Assembly: GCA_029204225.1 (NCBI GenBank) | Contig: CM055102.1 | Coordinates: 1,510,854-1,574,853, forward strand | Length of the DNA stretch: 64,000 bases | Origin: Diphasiastrum complanatum | Taxonomy: Eukaryota > Streptophyta > Lycopodiopsida > Lycopodiales > Lycopodiaceae | Direction: 5' to 3' | In this document: piece by piece, positions 58,077-64,000 of the stretch | Layout of the letters: every line of letters starts with the position of its first letter | Numbering within the stretch: position 1 is the first letter of the stretch | The notes under the pieces: model-generated | Told to the model about the DNA's origin: nothing | The model's input: only the letters and a program-made list of their open reading frames with translations | The model's database searches: none | Translations under genes and position numbers: made by a program

Positions 58077-59450
58077 AATTTGTTGCAGGACCCACTGCAA
58101 CTCATATTGAATGATGTCGCTCTGCTTCCACATTGGCATCTTCGATCGCCACTTTGAAAATCATAGATCCTCGTTCGCTTGCATAAAACCAAGTGCTTAT
58201 TGTTGCCGGTCTTTATCACAAAAACTGTTTGCCGCAATTTAATCAAAATGTAAGATGTTTGTTTTCTTCAAAATTGGAGAGCTCCCAACAACTTCACAAT
58301 CTTGCATGCCTGAGTGCTTTCCTTGTGTCTTTTGTTTTATCACTTGTATCTACTAGTGATAGTTTCACCTTTGGTTTCTTGGTAGGTACTAACTTCTAGG
58401 AGGTGTGTATCCTCCATTTTGCTTCTAGGCGTTTCCGCAGTTCTTCTCTCAGTTGAAGTTCCAATCTTGTCGATACTCTTGCCTTGACGAGAAGAGGAGA
58501 ACCTTTGATTGGTAGGTTGCACAAACCTGGGTTATCAGTCTTCAAGAAAATGGACCCATCAATAATTTGGTAGTAGAAACAGATTTTGACGGATGGTTTG
58601 TTTTCCTACCGTTTGGTGACAGTAGGAAAACATGATGAAGGCTTGGTGGAAGGGTGAGGGAACTGATAGCTCTACCATTGCAGCCTTGGACCCTTGCAAT
58701 GTCAAGCTTTGACCCCACCACTTGCTGGGTGAGGAGATCACTTTATTCTGCAGGTTCACGATTGTCTTCATCTTTTCTTTTTTTGTAACTCTTTCTTTTG
58801 ATCCATTACTTTTGGATTTCTTTGGGCTTCATAGGAGGGGATTCGACTATCATTGCTCTGGAGAGTTTCTTTTGATCAAGATCGATCTGGCTCATTTATT
58901 GCTTAAGTTTCATCCTGTCCTCCTCAGCTTCTTTGTTTTATTTATTTTTGCATGCTTCGCCTGCTTTCTTAGATCTTCTTTTCTGGTTGACCAACCAATG
59001 TAGGTGGTAGTTGGTCTCTGCAGGACATTTGCAATGATCTCTTAGCCGCTTCGGTAAAACTATCAGACTTTGAAAAACTGGGAATTTCTCAAATGAACAA
59101 TGGAATGATGGCAAACAGATAGATGGATGGTAGGGTGGAGGTGGTGACATCGGTAGATGATGTGGGCGATAGAATAGGCATGGGAGTAGATACATATGTT
59201 GTGGCAAGAGGGTTGGTTGAAGGAGACTGATTTTCCAATACTTGCGCTTTTCTTTTCTGAAGGATCTTCGTTGTGTATGGGGTACTTCTTCTGATTGAGT
59301 CTCTTTGGATTGCCCATCTGTTTTCTTAGCCACGTCTTTTTCATCTTTGGTTTCATGACCTTGGTTGTCGAATTGCTCTGTAACTTACATGTGCTAAGGT
59401 GGATCGGCATTTGGAACTTACTGGTGACTCAGATTGAACAAATTTTAACC
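58077..59450 (-). pseudogene. Gypsy 3 extra 3' ORF remnant
   Basis: Frames shift often. From about 59333: a Lys/Glu/Gln-rich start (AKKTDGQSKETQSEE), then near 59245-59090 a Ser/Thr/Pro-rich linker (SPSTNPLATTYVSTP, SPTSSTDVTTSTLPS), then IPSFSKSDSFTEAAKRSL and Lys/Glu-rich coiled-coil-like parts at 58980-58760 (NKAEEDRMKLKQ, QIDLDQKKLSRA). The layout repeats that of the 3' ORFs of gypsy 1 and 2, though residue identity is not evident. Confidence 0.45.
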
Positions 59451-60000
59451 AAATTTTTTTTGATCTTGCTGTAGTTGACTCAAAGATGAATATCTCTATG
59501 AAAAACAAGAATCAACTATGAAATGACATAGATTTCTGAAAGTTGTAGTATGCTCAAAGATCCTAACTTTGTACAAGGTGATCTGAAGATGGATGAATGA
59601 ATGAAAATGTGTTCTTGAGATACTCTATGGAAGACGCTCGTGTACAGTAGCTATTTCTCATGCAAAAATCAATCACACAAAAGGGATGAAGAGGAACAAG
59701 AAAATAAACAAACGGTATAGAGAGTGAGAACTATATGGCTCATGTCAAACAAAACTTTCATTCATCAACATTGATAATTCACCTTGACAATTGCAATATC
59801 CCATTGGTCTTGTAGAGTAATGAGAAAAACTTTGATATGCACTTGTTAAAAACAAGGCAAGATTGGTGACACTAAATCTACCATCATTGATAGCAGATAT
59901 TGTAAGATATGGCTTGAAATGCATAGAAGAAGAAGATACTATTCCCATTAGTATCCTTTGGATCATGAGATTCATAAAATGAATCGCTTTTAGATTTCTG
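59451..60000 (-). other. Gypsy 3 interior between gag and 3' ORF
   Basis: About 550 bases, AT-rich, no recognised domain. This is where pol would be expected in an autonomous element. Confidence 0.5.
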
Positions 60001-61540
60001 ATTCTCAAATTTGGTTTGTTATATCCAGTGGTTGGAAATCCTCTTATCTGGGAATAGTAGCAGATGACGGAATATCGATTTCCTCTACGTCTTGCAATAG
60101 CTCATTTCATATAACATCTATGTTGGATTATCGATCTGGTAAATGTCATGGTAATGTAGAAGCTCTCAAGGAACTTTTCAATTGAGCAGCAGGTTTAAGT
60201 GTTGGTTGCTATGGTACTCGTGTGGTGTTGTCATGAGGATCCTATCGTGATTCATATGTGACATGTCGGGCAGGTAGGAGCTTGTTGGGTTGTTTTGAGC
60301 AGTCTTTGAAACTATGTTTTCTAACACAGTGGAGACACTCGGCATGGTACTTGGTCTTGACTGGACAATCAACCATGAAGTGACCGGTTTCACCATAGAT
60401 GAAACATATGTTGTTCATGGGCCCTTGGATAATGGCATAACCATCTTATATGGCTAGTGGTTCTGGACTTTCTGGTAGGTATTCGTGATAATGCGAGGAA
60501 TGTCCAAATTGTGATGGTTGTTTTTTATATCATTGGATGGCATGTGCTTGGATAGGCTGATATGAAGGGCAAGCATCAATAGGATGCATAGCCTAGCAGT
60601 GTGGGCACCAGATGGATTTTTTTTTATTAGGTACCTGGGCAATGTGTGGTTGATGCATGCTACGTTGGATTGACTTCAGAGTAGTCTGAAACTCATTGAT
60701 GAGTTTCTCCATCTGCAGTTGATGTTGCTAATTAAGCAACTCCAGCTGTGAATTCCAAAGCTGATCTCGGGTATTCCCGATATGCTTCGACTCATTGACA
60801 GGAGCACGTGGTGCTCTTCTTTCTCTGGATTCATCAACATCTGATCCTTTATCTTCCTCTCGGATGGCATCAGACATAGCTAATTTTAGACTTGTATATT
60901 CGTGAATTGATTTAAACTCGCATCTAATCCATCTTGGAAGTCCGACTAAAAACCAGATGATGAACATCTGTTCGATGGGCTGTTCTTGTACTTGACTTTT
61001 TAAGCGCTTGAAACGCTCAATATAGTTGCGTACGCATTCATCTTTTGTCATTTTGATGTTACTGAATTTGACAAAAGGACTCTCTATCAAACAAAAGGGC
61101 TTAAAATGCTTGATAAAGGACTCTTTCAAGTTAGACCAATCCAATTTATCTTCATGATCAAGGTTAAAAAACCAGTCTCATGCCTTAGCGATCATGGTCA
61201 TGGAAAATAGTTGGACCATGGCGTCGAGAGATGTTTCATCATACACATCGCATGCATTCTCAAAGATTTGCAAGAATCTTTGAGGGTCCAAACTACCGTC
61301 AAACTTGGGTGTTCTCTTCTCAAGATGAGCTCCGTGAGTGGCAAAAGCTCCATTCAAATGGGCTCGTGCCCGTGAAGACTCGTCTCTATCAGGTTCTTGT
61401 CCCTCGAATGGATTTGTGGATGGATCGTGGATTTGTGACTACATTCGGTAGAACCTATGACGTCTGAGTTGTTCAGCTATAGGAGACATCATTTCATGTG
61501 GATCATCTTCTGGGATATCAAAATCAGTATGGTGGTCCAT
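60001..61540 (-). pseudogene. Gypsy 3 gag (Retrotrans_gag type)
   Basis: Starts at the ATG at 61540 (MDHHTDFDIPEDDPHEMM). The capsid core includes KFDGSLDPQRFLQIFENA, DWFFNL, WSNLKESFIKHFKPF, VRNYIERFKRLKSQV and FLVGLPRW, the typical Retrotrans_gag pattern. Arg-rich linker near 60820. Three zinc-knuckle-like parts follow: WCPHC...H....C near 60605-60565 (with a TAG inside), CFIYGETGHFMVDC near 60399-60358 (second Cys mutated to Tyr) and CLHCVRKHSFKDC near 60340-60300. Stops at about 61440 and 61178 and others beyond 60230. Gag of this type is absent from gypsy 1 and 2 here. Confidence 0.85.
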
Positions 61541-61714
61541 TGTTTGTGTTTTGTATTGGTTTTTGGTGTTTTTTTTTGTATTTTGATTTTTTAGGTTTTT
61601 TTTTTCTACTAGTAGGGAAGTCAAGGGAGAGATTCAGTATCTGAAGGGCTTTCTATTGGTATAAGCTGTGTTTTTTAAATGTGTTTTGGTGTTCATGCCT
61701 TTTTTTTTTTTGAG

Positions 61715-62610
61715 CTCTAAGGCTCGGTCAAAATGATGGTCCGATCGAAATGGAAATCAAAGATCTCGGTTGAAAATTAAGTGATTGGCTTTGGATCTAG
61801 TCCAGTCGAGATGGTAGTGAAATAATTTGGTCAAGATTTGATCCAACTAACTCGGTCGAGATTTGATGTCCCAAACTCGACCGAGATTTGATGTCCCAGA
61901 CTCGGTCAAGATTTGATGTTTTTTGAACTCCTGACCCAAAAACTCAGTCAAGATCTGACCTAGAGACTCGGTCGAGATGCCAACCAAAGGACTCGGTCGA
62001 GATGCCAACCAGAGGACTTCCTCGAGATGCCAACCAGAGGACTCGATCGAGATCTGACTGAAGGACTGCTAACTGAAAGACTCGGTAGAGATCTGAACAT
62101 GGGACTCGGTCGAGATCTGAATGTAGGACTCGATCAAGATTTGACTGAAGGACTTGGTTGAGATCTGAACACGGGGCTTGGTTGAGATCTGAATGTGAGA
62201 CTCGATCAAGATTTGACTGAAGGACTCAATCGAGATCTGACTGAAGGACTCGGTCGAGATCTGAATGTGGGACTTGGTCTAGATTTGAACGTGAGACTCG
62301 GTTGAGATCTGACTGAAGGACTTGATCGAGATCTGACTGAAGAGCTCGGTCAGGATTTGAACGTGGGACTTGATCGAGATCTGAACGTGGGACTCGATCA
62401 AGATTTGACAGTTTTTTCAACTCGGTCAGGATGGTCTCCAAATAGCTCGGTTGAACACTGATCCAAAAGAATTCGATCGAACGTTGAGCCAAAAAAATTT
62501 GGTCCAATGTTGAGTGAAAAAAATTTGGTCAAACTCTGAGCCAAAAACAATTTGGTCGAACGTTGAGCCTAAAAAATTCAATCAAGATTTGGTCAAAAAA
62601 AAAAATTTAA
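61715..62610 (-). repeat. 24-bp minisatellite in the gypsy 3 leader
   Basis: About 30 degenerate units of the kind GGACTCGGTCGAGATCTGA (plus strand), most regular at 61940-62410, looser at both ends (TTTGGTC.AACGTTGAGCC units at 62480-62580). The period is about 24 bases, so one minus-strand frame (62507-62226) reads as an eight-residue repeat of the SDLDQVLQ kind. Confidence 0.9.
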
Positions 62611-62897
62611 GTGTTTGTCAGTGGAGATGGTAACGAAACGGCTCGATTGAGTTTTTTTAAAGAGAAAACTTGGGCAGAAAAACAATTATAAGAGTGTGAA
62701 GATGGGCTATTGGGCAAAATGGTGATGGAGAGTGCATGAGGGAGGAAAGAAAAGCGATGGGAAGGATTGTTTGGTGAGTGCAGAGAAGAAAGAGACTACG
62801 TATGGTTTTTTATAGGCATGTTTGTGTTCTTGCAAGGTTGTGTGCAGAAGATGGAGAGCTTGGCAAATGGTGTGGAGGGTGTGTACTGTGGAAGGAA
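62611..62897 (-). other. Gypsy 3 leader next to the LTR
   Basis: Between minisatellite and LTR. The primer site should lie at about 62880-62897, but no TGG-starting tRNA match is obvious in the expected place. Confidence 0.4.
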
Positions 62898-63451
62898 TCT
62901 AATCCACAACTAGAATCCACAACCACACACAAAGGGATGGAAGGGCATGATAATAAGAGAATCACTCAAGAAAACAATCATGATCAAGGAGCTCAAAGGA
63001 TGCACCAAACTCGTGGAGGCTCTTCTCATTTGGACATAGAGTAGATGCATTACACAAAAAGCTCCCTTCTACAAAGGGTGAGTCTCTTAATTAAACAAGA
63101 GAGCTCCTTAGGTGGCATGGCATTTCCAAATTTCACAAATTACAAGTGGAATAATGCTCTCCACTAGAGGTCACCATCAAAAGGTGGCTCACTCTACTTT
63201 CTTTAAGAGCTTGCATTTATTACATTAGCCTAGAAATACTAGTTCCTACATGGTCATTCCATCTTTCAGCAATCACCATGAGGCTTACATAGTTATTACT
63301 TAACAATGTTAACTAGTATTCCTCGGCTCTCATACTCGGCTCTCAATCTTCTTTCATCTTGTCTTCTCAAACACCTCCTCAGTCTAAGGTGAGAGGTGCT
63401 CATGGGTAGCTCTAGTCAAGTATCTTGGGGATTCGTCAAAATCAGCCAACA
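62898..63451 (-). repeat. Gypsy 3, 5' LTR
   Basis: 554 bp; differs from the partner by two deletions (about 8 bases near 63118 and 7 near 63208) and scattered substitutions. Plus-strand end CCAACA at 63451. Confidence 0.85.
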
Positions 63452-64000
63452 TCTAATTTCAAAACTTTTGACACTAACTACTACCTTCTAAGATCTCTAA
63501 CTTTAGAGTTCCAAAACTTTTATCACTAAGTACTATCTTCTAAGATCTAATTAAATACAAAATATCCATCTTTATTCAGTCATTGACTTCTCCTCTCCAC
63601 GAAATTAAACTCACTCCTAAGTTAAGCCCCCTAGTAGATTTATAATTTGTTTTAAACTCTAAAATAGATTCAAATTTCAATTGAAAGTCTATGACATTGT
63701 CAACATTCAAGTTTTATCAAATTATATAATACATATTATGATATAGTGTTGAGTGTTGAAACTCAATATCTCAGTCAAAATCAAGATTGATTTAGAGATA
63801 AACATCCAAAATTAAAATCTAGATTGAGATATTGGCAATAGAAGTAGAACAACGAGCTATGGCTGAGGATCTATAATGTGTCAGTATAGCAGCAAGAATC
63901 AAAATGAATTCAATCAGTAAGCAATGCTTGAGAACAAACTAGTAGTGTGGACAAAATTTGCACTTTTTCATTAATAAAAAATAGGGTACATGAGCATGAA
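63452..64000. other. Right flank, no gene
   Basis: AT-rich. A diverged direct repeat of about 65 bases (ACTTTTGACACTAACTACTA at 63465 and ACTTTTATCACTAAGTACTA at 63516) is the only structure seen. Confidence 0.5.

Larger units (their letters stand above)
57497..63451 (-). mobile_element. Gypsy element 3: gag and 3' ORF, no pol
   Basis: Two direct repeats of about 560 bp (57497-58063 and 62898-63451) bound a 4.8-kb interior read on the minus strand: leader with a 24-bp minisatellite, gag with zinc knuckles, an unassigned stretch, then a 3' ORF with a Ser/Thr/Pro linker and charged coiled coil, and a polypurine tract. No RT, RNase H or integrase motif occurs anywhere inside. It is therefore a non-autonomous gypsy-type element, or a deletion derivative of one. 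The tRNA primer site was not recognised. Confidence 0.75.

Noticed and set aside
62226-62507. Eight-residue repeat protein (Asp/Leu/Arg/Ser).
   Set aside because: A by-product of the 24-bp minisatellite period; short, no clear start, and the array breaks frame on both sides.
61715-62610. Possible CRISPR-like array because of regularly spaced repeats.
   Set aside because: Units are contiguous and degenerate without unique spacers, and the DNA is eukaryotic.

Overview
The window is plant nuclear DNA from a repeat-rich genome. The grounds are LTR retrotransposons with plant-type primer sites (initiator-Met tRNA for copia elements, an Asp-tRNA-like site of the Athila/Tat type for gypsy), a CACTA (En/Spm) transposon with Tnp2 and plant Transposase_24 proteins, long AT-rich spacers and no compact genes. 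The clade cannot be fixed from the sequence; the density of nested, decayed elements fits a large genome (gymnosperm, fern or large angiosperm). No rRNA, tRNA or CRISPR was recognised. At most one short host exon candidate was seen (36.9-37.1 kb).

Layout. 0-1.5 kb: 5' end of a minus-strand copia element (family A). 1.75-15 kb: gypsy element 1, minus strand (3' LTR, an extra 3' ORF, integrase, RNase H, RT, linker), split at 8818-14249 by a second family-A copia copy with both LTRs, primer site, polypurine tract and a 5-bp target duplication. 15.4-25.8 kb: gypsy element 2, plus strand (LTR, primer site, leader, protease, RT, RNase H, integrase, extra 3' ORF), cut off at its 3' end. 25.8-30.3 kb: a CACTA relic with Tnp2 (minus) and a Transposase_24 gene (plus) head to head. 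30.3-36.4 kb: copia B, broken by the LTR of copia C, whose 3' end does not match its 5' end. 36.4-50.6 kb: mostly decayed DNA with a LINE-like scrap, a candidate exon, a hairpin, microsatellites, LTR relics, a copia RNase H fragment, an unclassified degenerate coding block and a second Transposase_24 fragment. 50.7-56.75 kb: copia D, minus strand, nearly complete. 57.5-63.45 kb: gypsy element 3, minus strand, two LTRs, gag and an extra 3' ORF but no pol; its leader carries a 24-bp minisatellite.

Working together. Nothing here is an intact gene: every coding region carries stops, frameshifts or deletions. The most unusual theme is in the gypsy elements. All three have a 3' reading frame shaped as an N-terminal part, a Ser/Thr/Pro-rich linker and a charged coiled coil. 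Elements 1 and 2 have pol without a recognisable gag, while element 3 has gag without pol. Their noncoding blocks hold dense repeats (a GCGAAGGTT-type motif in both orientations, or the minisatellite). Many stops in element 2 look like C-to-T change at CHG sites, as expected of long-methylated DNA.

Frames were read by eye; boundaries without a stated terminal motif are approximate, and no database search was possible.
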